Assembly: GCA_900751035.1 (NCBI GenBank)
Contig: CAADSF010000029.1
Location: 1-16,656 of the forward strand
Source: an uncultured Oscillospiraceae bacterium
GTDB lineage: Bacteria; Bacillota; Clostridia; Oscillospirales; Oscillospiraceae
Reading direction: 5' to 3'
DNA length: 16,656 nucleotides
The notes beneath the pieces are model-generated. The model was given only the letters and a program-made list of their open reading frames with translations, did not search any database and was not told where the DNA came from. Each line of letters starts with the position of its first letter. Position 1 is the stretch's first letter. Both the position numbers and the translations under genes were made by a program. Positions 1-8,988 of this stretch are shown one piece after another.

Positions 1-1527
1 GATGGAACTGGTCGCTTCGTCGAGAATAAGCATGGGCGGCAGGCAGAGCATCACGCGCGCGATGCACAGCAGCTGCCGCTGTCCGGCGGACAGCGCGCCG
101 CCCGTGTCGGACAGCACCGTGTCATAGCCCTCCGGCAGACGGCGGATGAAGGAATCTGCGTGCGCCATGCGCGCGGCGGCCTCGACCTCGGCATCCGACG
201 CGTCCGGCTTTGCAAGGCGGATATTCTCGCGCACAGAGGCGGTCTTGAGCCAGGTGTCCTGCAGCACCATGCCATACTGGCGGCGCAGGCTCTCGCGCGT
301 GACGGAGCGAATCTCGCTGCCGTCGACGGAAATGGAGCCGTCTTTCACGTCGTAAAAGCGCATGAGCAGATTGATGAGCGTCGTCTTGCCGCAGCCCGTC
401 GGGCCGACGATGGCGATGCGCTGGCCGGGCTTCACGGTGAGGTTCAGGTTTTCAATCAGATGCTGCTCCGGCGTATAGGAGAACGCGACGTTCTGCAGCT
501 CCACGCTGCCGGAGACGGCTTCAAGCGTCTTCGCGTCCGGGGCGTCGGGCGTTTCGGCGGGCTCGTCGATCAGCTCGAACACGCGGGCGGCGCAGGCCAG
601 CGCGTTTTGCAGCTCCGTGACCACGCCGGTGATCTCGTTGAAGGGCTTGGCATACTGGTTCGCGTAGCTGAGGAAGCACGACAGCCCGCCGACCGTGATC
701 GCACCTGCCACGGCGCTGAGCGCACCGGTAAAGCCGACGCAGGCATAAATGATGTTGTAGATAATGCGTGTGGACGGATTCGTCATGGACGAGAAGAAGG
801 TCGCGCGCATGGTCGCCGCCGTCAGACGGTCGTTGATCTCGTCAAACTGGCGCAGGCTCTCGTCCTCGTGGGAAAACGCCTGCACGACGCGCTGGCCGTT
901 CAGCTGTTCGTTAATGAGCGCGGTCTGCTCCCCGCGTGCTTTTGACTGCAGCTGGAACATGGAATAGGTATGCCCCGCGATGAACTTTGCCACCAGCAGC
1001 GAAAGCGGCGTCAGCAGCACGACGACGAGCGTGATCTTCCGGCTGATCGAAAGCATGAAGCCGAGCGTGCCCACAATGGTCAGAACGCCGGTAAACAGCT
1101 GCGTAAAGCCCATGAGCAGGCCGTCGGCAAACTGGTCGACGTCGGCAATCATGCGGCTGAGCGTGTCGCCGGAGGGGTGGCTGTCCAGATACGAAAGCGG
1201 CAGGCGCTGCAGATGGGAAAACGCCTGACGGCGCACGTCGCGCGTCACGCAGAAGCAGACGCGGTTGTGAATGGCCGTCATGACCCACTGCAAAATTGCA
1301 GTCAGACCCGCAAGCACTGCGATTCTGACTGCCAGATCGCCAACGGCGGCAAAGTCCACCTGTCCGGGGGCGACGATCCGGTCAATCGCGTCGCCGACCA
1401 GAATAGGGATATAGAGCGTGCCCGCCACGCTGGCTGCGGCCAGCAGCAAAGACACGAGCAGCAGCGGCAGATACCGCCCAAGGCTTTTTAAAACGCGCCG
1501 CAGCGCCCAGGAGGATGTATGCTTCAC
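1..1527 (-). CDS. ABC exporter half-transporter, catalytically competent subunit (3' end cut by window)
   Basis: Membrane-spanning half of a heterodimeric ABC exporter with TMD and NBD in one chain. 509 codons are visible, ending at the window edge; roughly 70 residues, including the switch histidine, should lie outside. Residues 1-330 form the exporter transmembrane domain, with hydrophobic segments near 20-45 and 85-105. The nucleotide-binding domain has Walker A GPTGCGKTT (375-383), a signature in the variant form LSAGQ (479-483) and Walker B LILDEATSS (500-508) with the catalytic Glu at 504. The start is GTG, overlapping the TGA of the upstream gene (GTGA), so translation is probably coupled. 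Together with that gene it matches the TM287/288 or BmrCD architecture: this chain supplies the intact Walker B and the neighbour the degenerate one. The substrate (drug, lipid or peptide) cannot be read from sequence. Family call secure; substrate unknown. Confidence 0.93.
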   Translation of the reverse strand, partial: MKHTSSWALRRVLKSLGRYLPLLLVSLLLAAASVAGTLYIPILVGDAIDRIVAPGQVDFAAVGDLAVRIAVLAGLTAILQWVMTAIHNRVCFCVTRDVRRQAFSHLQRLPLSYLDSHPSGDTLSRMIADVDQFADGLLMGFTQLFTGVLTIVGTLGFMLSISRKITLVVVLLTPLSLLVAKFIAGHTYSMFQLQSKARGEQTALINEQLNGQRVVQAFSHEDESLRQFDEINDRLTAATMRATFFSSMTNPSTRIIYNIIYACVGFTGALSAVAGAITVGGLSCFLSYANQYAKPFNEITGVVTELQNALACAARVFELIDEPAETPDAPDAKTLEAVSGSVELQNVAFSYTPEQHLIENLNLTVKPGQRIAIVGPTGCGKTTLINLLMRFYDVKDGSISVDGSEIRSVTRESLRRQYGMVLQDTWLKTASVRENIRLAKPDASDAEVEAAARMAHADSFIRRLPEGYDTVLSDTGGALSAGQRQLLCIARVMLCLPPMLILDEATSSI

Positions 1528-3254
1528 GATGCGCTCGCCTCCCCCTTCTCCTGCGACCGGCAGATCTCCTGATAGACCGGGCAGGTGTTCATCAATTCCG
1601 TATGCGTTCCAAGCCCCGCCATGCGGCCGTCGTCGAGTACGATGATTTTGTCCGCGTGCCGGATGGACGATACGCGCTGCGAGATCAGCACGACCGTGGG
1701 CTTCCACGGCAGCTTTGCGAGCGCCTTGCGCAGCGCCGCGTCCGTTGCGAAGTCCAGCGCGGAGGCGCTGTCGTCCAGAATGAGAAGCTCTGGCCTGCGC
1801 ACAAGTGCGCGGGCGATGGTCAGCCGCTGGCGCTGGCCGCCGGAGAAGTTGCGCCCGCCGGGCTCGACCTCCGCGTCCAGCTGCCCCTTCTTGTCCCGCA
1901 CGGCCCCGTCGGCCTGCGCTGTGCGCAGCGCGTCCCAGAGCGCTTCGTCGGACGCATCCGCGCTGCCCCAGTGAAGATTTTCCCGGATGGTGCCGGAGAA
2001 GAGCAGCGCCTTCTGCGGCACAACGCCGATGTGCGTCCGAAGCGCCTGCAATTGAAGTGTTTTCACGTCCTCGCCCCGCACGAGCACCTGTCCGTCCGTC
2101 GCGTCATAGAAGCGGGGGATGAGGTTTGCCAGCGTCGATTTGCCGGAGCCCGTGCCGCCGATTACGCCGATTGTCTCGCCGGGCGCGGCGCGGAAGCTGA
2201 TATCGGTCAGCGCATCCGCGCCTGCCTGCGGGTAGCGGAAGCTGACGTGCCGGAATTCCAGCGCCGCGTCTCCCGCGCCGTCCGGCAGCGCGTCCGCACC
2301 GCTTGCCATGCTGGACTTCGTATCCAGAACCTGCGAAATGCGGCCCGCGCAGGCGGCGGATTTGGTGATGTTCAGGATCAGATTGGCAAACTTGATGAGC
2401 TCGACCAGAATCTGCGACATATAGTTATAGAGCGCAATCAGCTGGCCCTGCGTAATGGCGCCCTCGTTCACGCGGACGCCGCCCACGCGCAAAATCGCGA
2501 CGATGGCCAGATTGATGATGACATACGTCAGCGGATTGAGAAGCGCGGAGAGCCGCCCGACGAACTGCTGCGCGGAGAACAGGCTGCCGGTCTTTTCCGC
2601 GAAGCTTTCCGTCTCCGTCTGCTCGCGGGTAAAGGCGCGGATGACGCGCACGCCGGACAGATTCTCCTGCGCCGCGCCGGTCACGCCGTCGAGCTTTGTC
2701 TGCACGCGCCGGTAGAGCGGAATGCAGCTGAGCATGATGGCGAACACGACGGCGAAGAGCACCGGGATGGCGACGGCGAAGATGAGCGCCGATTTTGTGT
2801 CGATGGTAAAGGCCATGAGCATCGCGCCGAAGACCACGATGGGCGAGCGCAGCAGCAGCCGGAGCGTCAGGTTGAGGCCCGTCTGCACCTGGTTCATGTC
2901 GCTCGTCATGCGCGTGATGAGCGTGGCTGTGCCGAGCCGGTCAAGCTCAGCGTAGGACAGCGACTGGATGTGCGCAAAAAGCGCACGGCGCAGGCTGCCC
3001 GTCGCGCCGGTCGCGGCCTTGGCGGAAAAATACTGCGCGCATGTGGCGCTGGCAAAGCCGCACAGGCCGAGGCCGACCAGCACGAGGCATTTTTTCAGGA
3101 TATACGCCGTATCGCCGGACGAAATGCCGACGTCGATGATATCCGCCATGATGAGCGGCACGAGCAGCTCAAACGCGGCCTCAAGCAGCTTGAAGCACGG
3201 GGCCAGAATGGCCTGCAGCCGGTAAGGCCGCAGGTAAACAAGCAGTTTTTTCAT
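1524..3254 (-). CDS. ABC exporter half-transporter with degenerate ATPase site
   Basis: Partner subunit of the heterodimeric exporter, 576 aa, full length for a half-transporter. Residues 1-310 are the transmembrane domain, with hydrophobic helices around 15-40, 52-72, 135-180 and 240-260. The NBD has Walker A GGTGSGKST (366-374), signature FSGGQ (470-474) and Walker B LLILD (490-494). Two catalytic positions differ from the canonical form: the residue after Walker B is Asp495 instead of Glu, and the switch-loop residue is Gln526 (ISQR) instead of His. In TM287/288-like exporters the same substitutions mark the degenerate, slowly hydrolysing site, so this chain probably binds ATP at that site while the partner's site drives turnover. 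The ATG is preceded by a purine-rich AAGGAAGAGAAG. The gene lies 24 bp after the FtsX permease and overlaps the next exporter gene by 4 bp. A 1082-codon open frame on the opposite strand is a shadow. Confidence 0.95.
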   Translation of the reverse strand: MKKLLVYLRPYRLQAILAPCFKLLEAAFELLVPLIMADIIDVGISSGDTAYILKKCLVLVGLGLCGFASATCAQYFSAKAATGATGSLRRALFAHIQSLSYAELDRLGTATLITRMTSDMNQVQTGLNLTLRLLLRSPIVVFGAMLMAFTIDTKSALIFAVAIPVLFAVVFAIMLSCIPLYRRVQTKLDGVTGAAQENLSGVRVIRAFTREQTETESFAEKTGSLFSAQQFVGRLSALLNPLTYVIINLAIVAILRVGGVRVNEGAITQGQLIALYNYMSQILVELIKFANLILNITKSAACAGRISQVLDTKSSMASGADALPDGAGDAALEFRHVSFRYPQAGADALTDISFRAAPGETIGVIGGTGSGKSTLANLIPRFYDATDGQVLVRGEDVKTLQLQALRTHIGVVPQKALLFSGTIRENLHWGSADASDEALWDALRTAQADGAVRDKKGQLDAEVEPGGRNFSGGQRQRLTIARALVRRPELLILDDSASALDFATDAALRKALAKLPWKPTVVLISQRVSSIRHADKIIVLDDGRMAGLGTHTELMNTCPVYQEICRSQEKGEASAS

Positions 3255-3278
3255 GGGTTGTTTCTTCTCTTCCTTCTG

Positions 3279-6200
3279 TTATTCGACGGATTTGAGCGCC
3301 TGCGACATATCAATCGCGCGGATCTTCCGCCGCAGGGCAAGATTGACGAGCAGACCGAACACCAGCGTCAGCGCGGCCGAAATGAGATAGCTCATTGGCG
3401 CAACGCGCACGTCGAAGCACATGAGGTCGATTTTGATCTGCCCCATGACATACGCGTGCAGCAGCTTTCCCATCGGAAGGCCCGCAAGCACACCCAGCAC
3501 GGTCAGGATGATGTTCTCACGGAAGACGTAGCGGTTCGTCTCGCCGTCGTAGAAGCCGAGCACCTTGATGGTTGCGATTTCGCGTTCGCGTTCGGTGATG
3601 TTGATGTTTGTGAGGTTATACAGCACGATGAACGCCAGCGCCGCCGCGCCCAGCACAACGACCAGCACGATATACCGCAGGCTCTGCATCATCGTCGCCA
3701 CACGGCTGCGGAAATCAATGCTGAGGGTGACAGCCGCCGCGTTCTTCGCGCCTGTGAGCGCTGCGGAGGCCGCCTGCGCGTCCTCGTCCGTCTGATAGTT
3801 GACCCATGCGGCCTCGTATCCGGGCGCTTCGCCGAAAACGTCCTGCCAGGTAGTCTGCGTCAGATAGACGTAATTATAAACATAGTTTTCAAACACGGCC
3901 TCGACCGTCAGCTCCGTCCGGCGCATATCGCCCGTCTGCAGGGTGATGCTATCGCCCGCCGACAGACGCAGCGCCTGCGCAAGCCCCCGGCTGATGATGC
4001 AGCCGCCGTCCTGCGGGTAGGGAACCGGCGCTTTCTCCTGCGTGTGCAAATCGATAAAGCCGTCCACGCCGCCCGATTCGGGGCAGACGACGTTCGTTGT
4101 TTTGACCGTGCCGCCCGCGGAGGCGTCCAGACTCTTTTCCGCGACGAACAGGCAGCCTTCCGCACCGCTTTCCTCGCAGACAGTGAGGAAGTCCTCGCGT
4201 TCGCTGCCGCTCAGCGCGTGCTGGAAGGTCACGGCGGCGTCGTAGCGGGTGATCTCGTCGTATTGATAGTCGACAACGCTGCTGATGGAATCCTGAATGC
4301 CGAAGCCCGTGATGAGCAGCGCCGTGCAGCCGCCGATGCCGATCATCATCATGACCATGCGCTTTTTAAAGCGCAGGATGTTCCGGATGGAGACTTTATG
4401 CAGGAACGGCAGCCGGTTCCAGATAAACGGGAGCCGTTCGAGCAGAATGCGCTTGCCTGCCTTCGGCGCTCTGGGGCGGATCAGCTCCGCCGCAGGCTTT
4501 TGCAGCTCGGCGTGTACGACGTACCATGTCGTGCCGAGCGCACACAGCAGATACGCGCCCGACGAGACGAGCGCCAGCGGCCAGTCGAAGGCATACAGAA
4601 TGCCCGTAAAGCCGTACATGATATTATAGGCGTGCCAGATCATCTTCGGCAGGAAATACGAGCCTGCCGCGATGCCGAGCACACAGCCGAGGACCGAGGC
4701 GATCCCGGCATAGAGGAAGTATTGGGACAAAATCGCGCCGTTGGAGTACCCCAGCGCCTTTAAAACGCCTGCCTGCGTCCGCTGCTCGTCGACCATGCGG
4801 GTCATGGTCGTGATGCAGACCAGCGCGGCCACAGCGAAGAAAAACAGCGGGAACACTCTGGAAACGCCGCGCACGATATCGGAATCGCTCTCAAAGCAGG
4901 CGTAGCCGACGTTGCTGCTGCGGTCCAACACGAATACGTCCGGGTTTTCGAGCTTTTCCAGCTCGTCCTCGCCGTCGCGGTAGTCCTGTTCGGCCTCGGC
5001 CAGCTTCTGTTCGCCGTCGGCAATCTCCTGTTCTGCGTCGGCAAGCTCCTGCCCGCCGTCTGTCAGCTGCTGCTTTGCGTCGGCAAGCTCCTGCTCGGCG
5101 TCGGCAATCTTCTGCTCCGCTTCAGCCTTGCCCACATCATAATCGGCCCAGCCGTCGGCCAGCGCCTGTCTCGCGTCGGCAAGCTCCTTCTGACCATCTG
5201 CCAGCTCCTGCTTTGCGTCTGCCAGCTCCTGCCGCTTTTCGTCCAGCGTGTCCTTCGCCTCGTTCAGCTTTTTTCGGTTTTCCTGAAGCGCTTTTTCGGC
5301 AGCGTCGCTTGCGGTGCGAAGCTCCGCCCGCTTGGCCTCCAGCTCGGCCAGGCCCGCGTCCAGCTGTGCCTGCGCCTGCTGCAGCTGAGCTTTTCCTGCC
5401 TCCAGCTGCGCCCGGAGGGCTGCGGCGGCCTCCTCGCTGATGAGCCCCGCCGCAATGGCGGCGTTCAGCTGCGCTTCCTGTTCATCCAGCGCTGTGCGCT
5501 GCTCGTCCAGCTGCGCCTGACTGCGCCTGATGTCTGCCAGCGCCTGATTGAGCTGGGTCGTCGCGTCGCTCAGGTTGGTTTCCGTGCGCTTCTCCGCCGC
5601 TTCAAACTCGGCGCTGTTTTTTTCATACTCCGCCTGCGCGTCGGCAAGCTGCTGTTCGCCGTCGGCCAGCTCTGCTTCGGCATCAGAAAGCTTCTGCTCG
5701 TTTTCCTCCAGCGTCTTCTGGCCGTCATACAGCTTCTGCCGGGCGTCAGAAAGCTCTGTTTCCGCCTCGCGCTTCGCGTCGGCAAGGGACGCTTCGCCGT
5801 CCGCATACGCCTGCTGCGCGTCTTCCAGCTCCTGCTTCGCGTCGGCAAGCTCCTGCTTTGCATCGGCCAACTCCTGCTGCTTTTCATCCAGCGTTTCACG
5901 CGCGTCGGAGAGCGTCTGCGCAGCCTCGTCGCGGAGCCTGCCGCTGCGTGCCTGGGCAGTATCCTCGGCAAGCTGCGTGACCCACGGCTCTGCTTCGTCC
6001 ATGCAGGCGGTATAGTCGTCGGAATAGACCTCGCCCTGCCGTCCGGCCAGGCGCAGATAGAGCGACGTCTCATAATCCAGCGCAAACGCCTCCGGCAGGA
6101 TGTACACGAACGACGAAAGCGTTCCGCTGCCGATGGAGGTGCCGCCGCGTTCATAGTTGATATACAGGACGCTCTTGGCAATGCCGACAATGGTAAATTC

Positions 6201-6680
6201 CCGCCGCGCAAAGCTGTCCAGCGTGTCCTCGTCGTTTTCCTCTGTCAGAACGACTGTTTTGCCGAGATCCTTTTCGGAATACAGCAGCCCGTCGGCCAGA
6301 CATTCCTCCGCCGTCTGCGGCAGCCTGCCGCATTTTAAGCCCGGCAGGTCGATTTTCTCAGGCAGGGACAGAAAACGGCACGGCTTCGCCGCCCCATCTG
6401 CGACGGAGGCCAGTGCGTCCGCGCTCTTTTCTCCCTCGCAGGCCGCGATACGCGCGTCGGCGGCGAGGGCTTCCGCGTCCGGCTCGTCAAAGCCGATGGT
6501 ACTGACGAGGCGGAAATCGTACATCTGGTGCGTTTCGGCATAGTCGTCCAGCGTATGTACCATTGCGGTCTTCGTCAGCCGCAGGCCGCAGAAAAAGCCC
6601 ACGCCCAGCGCGACAATCGCCGCGATTGCCAGAAACCGGGTGAGACTGCTGCGAATCTGGCGCATTGTCAGCTTCAGCAT
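3279..6680 (-). CDS. FtsX-like ABC transporter permease with long extracytoplasmic coiled coil
   Basis: Permease partner of the adjacent MacB/LolD-type ATPase; probably a mechanotransmission-type ABC protein working at or outside the membrane. Numbered from the GTG at 6692: a transmembrane helix at about 19-37; an extracytoplasmic part; a coiled coil at about 245-585 built from units such as ELADAKQ and ELADGEQ; a first FtsX domain at about 610-740 (VFPLFFFAVAALVCITTM, then a KALGYSNGAIL motif); a second extracytoplasmic domain; and a C-terminal FtsX domain at about 1010-1130 with KVLGFYDGETN. Length (~1130 aa) and layout fit the giant FtsX permeases of gut Firmicutes. GTG codons at 6692 and 6689 are alternative starts, the latter overlapping the preceding TGA; I prefer ATG 6680 because it follows GGTGA at 5-base spacing and gives MLKLTMRQI, the usual start of such permeases. 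Substrate or partner unknown. Confidence 0.92.
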   Translation of the reverse strand: MLKLTMRQIRSSLTRFLAIAAIVALGVGFFCGLRLTKTAMVHTLDDYAETHQMYDFRLVSTIGFDEPDAEALAADARIAACEGEKSADALASVADGAAKPCRFLSLPEKIDLPGLKCGRLPQTAEECLADGLLYSEKDLGKTVVLTEENDEDTLDSFARREFTIVGIAKSVLYINYERGGTSIGSGTLSSFVYILPEAFALDYETSLYLRLAGRQGEVYSDDYTACMDEAEPWVTQLAEDTAQARSGRLRDEAAQTLSDARETLDEKQQELADAKQELADAKQELEDAQQAYADGEASLADAKREAETELSDARQKLYDGQKTLEENEQKLSDAEAELADGEQQLADAQAEYEKNSAEFEAAEKRTETNLSDATTQLNQALADIRRSQAQLDEQRTALDEQEAQLNAAIAAGLISEEAAAALRAQLEAGKAQLQQAQAQLDAGLAELEAKRAELRTASDAAEKALQENRKKLNEAKDTLDEKRQELADAKQELADGQKELADARQALADGWADYDVGKAEAEQKIADAEQELADAKQQLTDGGQELADAEQEIADGEQKLAEAEQDYRDGEDELEKLENPDVFVLDRSSNVGYACFESDSDIVRGVSRVFPLFFFAVAALVCITTMTRMVDEQRTQAGVLKALGYSNGAILSQYFLYAGIASVLGCVLGIAAGSYFLPKMIWHAYNIMYGFTGILYAFDWPLALVSSGAYLLCALGTTWYVVHAELQKPAAELIRPRAPKAGKRILLERLPFIWNRLPFLHKVSIRNILRFKKRMVMMMIGIGGCTALLITGFGIQDSISSVVDYQYDEITRYDAAVTFQHALSGSEREDFLTVCEESGAEGCLFVAEKSLDASAGGTVKTTNVVCPESGGVDGFIDLHTQEKAPVPYPQDGGCIISRGLAQALRLSAGDSITLQTGDMRRTELTVEAVFENYVYNYVYLTQTTWQDVFGEAPGYEAAWVNYQTDEDAQAASAALTGAKNAAAVTLSIDFRSRVATMMQSLRYIVLVVVLGAAALAFIVLYNLTNINITEREREIATIKVLGFYDGETNRYVFRENIILTVLGVLAGLPMGKLLHAYVMGQIKIDLMCFDVRVAPMSYLISAALTLVFGLLVNLALRRKIRAIDMSQALKSVE
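4938..5960 (-). repeat. Heptad-like coding repeats (ELADAKQ-type coiled coil)
   Basis: Internal segment of the FtsX permease gene in which near-identical units recur in the DNA, e.g. gcgtcggcaagctcctgc seen on the + strand around 5035-5110, 5170-5230 and 5830-5870. The encoded heptad pattern (E-L-A-D-A-K/E-Q) predicts a long helical coiled coil. Similar units could recombine or slip and change coil length between strains; this is inference. Confidence 0.75.
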
Positions 6681-6685
6681 ACCCG

Positions 6686-7396
<711 letters not shown>

Positions 7397-7537
7397 ACCC
7401 CCTCCTGCGTTTTTCCGAATAATATATTATGGCACACCGTTTCCTGTTTTGCTTGAATAATCCATGAACGCCGGGCCTGAAAATACTTTTTCTTGCTTTT
7501 GCCGCGCATCAATGTTACTATTAAATTATAAAAATCA
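7397..7537. promoter_or_regulatory. Divergent intergenic region between ABC operon and ATPase/CYTH gene
   Basis: AT-rich stretch between two divergently transcribed units. It should hold the promoter of the minus-strand ABC operon: a possible -10 (CATAAT or TAATAT, reading leftwards) lies at 7424-7431, but no convincing -35 at proper spacing was found. The plus-strand promoter is listed separately. No small gene was recognised. Confidence 0.5.
7493..7521 (+). promoter_or_regulatory. Predicted sigma-A-type promoter for the P-loop/CYTH gene
   Basis: TTGCTT at 7493-7498 and TACTAT at 7516-7521, separated by 17 bases, in the AT-rich stretch just upstream of the large inverted repeat. The implied transcription start (about 7528) would put the whole 165-bp palindrome in the 5' leader. 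The -35 matches consensus at only three positions, so this is a moderate prediction. Confidence 0.4.
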
Positions 7538-7702
7538 TGGGGGAGCTCTGATGCAGTGCCCAAGAGCATTCGGCGAGAGATTTTGGCCCAGGACAAGGTA
7601 TGAAAACGCAGGAATACTTTGCGTATTTCAAGTTTTCATACCGCAGGATTGGACCAAAAGATCCGGCGAAGGCCGAAGGACATTGCATCAGAGGTTCCCC
7701 CA
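7538..7702. repeat. 165-bp near-perfect inverted repeat (MITE-like or structured leader)
   Basis: Paired blocks share one axis near 7620: TGGGGG (7538-7543) with CCCCCA at the far end; CTCTGATGCA (7546-7555) with TGCATCAGAG (7684-7693); TTCGGC (7569-7574) with GCCGAA (7672-7677, slightly offset); TTTTGGCCCA (7581-7590) with TGGACCAAAA (7650-7659), one mismatch; GGTATGAAAAC (7597-7607) with GTTTTCATACC (7632-7642), perfect; AATAC (7613-7617) with GTATT (7623-7627) around a 5-base loop. The same peptide (LMQCP.AF...RYEN) is therefore read from both strands. It contains no gene I can support. It ends just before the RBS of the P-loop/CYTH gene. Either a non-autonomous palindromic insertion or a long cis-regulatory hairpin; no clear target-site duplication was seen. 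Confidence 0.88.
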
Positions 7703-7707
7703 CAAAA

Positions 7708-7713
7708 AAGGAG
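7708..7713 (+). promoter_or_regulatory. Ribosome binding site selecting the TTG start at 7722
   Basis: AAGGAG followed by an 8-base spacer and TTG. No ATG or GTG lies at suitable distance in the frame, and the frame upstream runs through the palindrome, so this RBS decides the start. Confidence 0.75.
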
Positions 7714-7721
7714 CGGTCCTT

Positions 7722-8828
7722 TTGGCAAAACAGATTACGCGGATCGTGCTGACCGGCGGGCCTGCCGCGGGCAAGACGACGCTTATCAGCCGTATTCTCA
7801 AGGAATTCAAGCAGGACGAGGGCTGGAAGGTCATTACTATCCCTGAAACCGCGACGGAGCTGATTTCCGGCTTTGGCATCAAGCCCTTCGGCGGCTGCGT
7901 GTCCATGCTGGATTTTCAGGATTTTGTCATTTCCGACCAGCTGCACAAGGAGCAGCTGGCGCTCAAGGCGGCGCAGATGGTGCCGGAGGAGCATGTCATC
8001 GTGCTGTACGACCGTGCGCTCTTCGACGACAAGGCTTATATCTCCGACGAGGAGTTCCGGCAGGTGCTTGCACGCTTTGGTCTGACCGAGCAGCAGGCGC
8101 TTTCCCACTACGATACCGTCCTGCACCTTGTCTCCTGCGCCAAGGGCGCGGAGTTTGCCTATAATTTCGGCAACGAGGCACGGTATGAGCCGCTGGAGCT
8201 TGCGCGGGAGAAGGATGATCTGACGCTGCGTGCATGGCGCGCGCACCCGAATCTGCACGTGATCGACAACTCTGTCGATTTTGAGGATAAAATTGCGCGG
8301 GGCCTGCGTGCTGTTTACGAGGCGCTCGGACGGCCCACGCCGCAGGAGGTTTGGCACAAATACCTCATCGCGCTGCCCACGCTCCAGACGCTGGAGCAGA
8401 CGTATCATGCCGCCAGCATCGACATGATGCAGACGTATCTGACCCGCGCCAACCCCAGCATCGTCCGCCGCGTCCGCCAGCAGAAAAACGGCGGGGATTA
8501 TCTCTATTTCTACACGGAAAAGCGCACGACCGGCTCCGGCCAGTGGGAGACGGAAAAGCCGATCTCCGAAAAGGAGTATATTCGCTATCTCATGGAGGGC
8601 GACACAAGCCTGCACACCGTCCACAAGACGAAATACCGCTTTGTGTATAGCGGCTGCCGGTTTGAGATCGACGTTTACCCGTTCTCGCAGGACAGGGCCA
8701 TCATGCGTGCCGCGCTGCCGGAAAACGCCCCCGTGCTCATCGCGCCGCCTGAGATTACCGTCCTGCGCGAGGTCACAGGCGACCCCGCCTACAAAAACCG
8801 TCAGCTGGCGAAAAATCAGAGACTGTAA
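7722..8828 (+). CDS. P-loop ATPase (AAA_28-like) with C-terminal CYTH/triphosphate-tunnel-like domain
   Basis: Predicted 368-aa nucleotide-binding protein of the architecture known from Drosophila TTD14. The N-terminal kinase-like P-loop domain starts almost at residue 1, with Walker A GGPAAGKTT (12-20) and a conserved LYDRALFDDKAY stretch around 90-105. From about 211 the sequence turns CYTH-like: KYLIALP at the start, RVRQQ and YFYTEKR (near 264), ETEKPISEKEY, HKTKYRFVY, then FEIDVYPF, the alternating basic and acidic strand pattern of a triphosphate tunnel. TTD14-type proteins are reported to bind GTP and phosphoinositides; the bacterial role is not known to me. The TTG start is chosen because AAGGAG lies 8 bases upstream and the P-loop begins immediately; the open frame extends back to 7464 only through the palindrome. 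A 458-codon antisense ORF over the same DNA is a shadow. Confidence 0.85.
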   Translation: MAKQITRIVLTGGPAAGKTTLISRILKEFKQDEGWKVITIPETATELISGFGIKPFGGCVSMLDFQDFVISDQLHKEQLALKAAQMVPEEHVIVLYDRALFDDKAYISDEEFRQVLARFGLTEQQALSHYDTVLHLVSCAKGAEFAYNFGNEARYEPLELAREKDDLTLRAWRAHPNLHVIDNSVDFEDKIARGLRAVYEALGRPTPQEVWHKYLIALPTLQTLEQTYHAASIDMMQTYLTRANPSIVRRVRQQKNGGDYLYFYTEKRTTGSGQWETEKPISEKEYIRYLMEGDTSLHTVHKTKYRFVYSGCRFEIDVYPFSQDRAIMRAALPENAPVLIAPPEITVLREVTGDPAYKNRQLAKNQRL

Positions 8829-8832
8829 AAGC

Positions 8833-8895
8833 TGCCGCCCGCGTTCAATTCCCGCCCGCAGGCGGCACGGTCTGCAAAGCAGACCGCACTCCGCC
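8833..8895. repeat. Nested hairpins after the P-loop/CYTH gene
   Basis: CGGTCTGC (8868-8875), loop AAA, GCAGACCG (8879-8886) is a perfect 8-bp hairpin, nested inside GGCGG (8861-8865) / CCGCC (8891-8895). GGCGGCA (8861-8867) can instead pair with TGCCGCC (8833-8839). No U-tract follows (AAAAAGAAAAG), so it is not a standard terminator; it may be a weak terminator, a 3'-end protecting structure or a dispersed palindrome. Confidence 0.5.
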
Positions 8896-8988
8896 AAAAA
8901 GAAAAGACACGCATATAGACAGGTGTTCGTAAAACAGGTTTAGACCGAAATTACGAAATGAGCATCTGTCAGGCAGGGTTGGACAACG

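Noticed and set aside
1515..4763. 1082-codon plus-strand open frame, and a similar one at 160-945
   Set aside because: Both are antisense to well-supported ABC genes. Their Arg-, Ala- and His-rich composition is what GC-rich third-position bias yields on the opposite strand; no SD or domain.
8838..8866. tRNA T-arm-like GTTCAATTCC after the P-loop/CYTH gene
   Set aside because: The flanking bases do not form a 5-bp T-stem, and no acceptor, D or anticodon arms can be drawn around it.
7521..8897. 458-codon minus-strand frame opposite the P-loop/CYTH gene
   Set aside because: No recognisable domain; the plus strand has a P-loop, CYTH-like motifs and SD. Its C-terminal part merely reads the palindrome from the other side.
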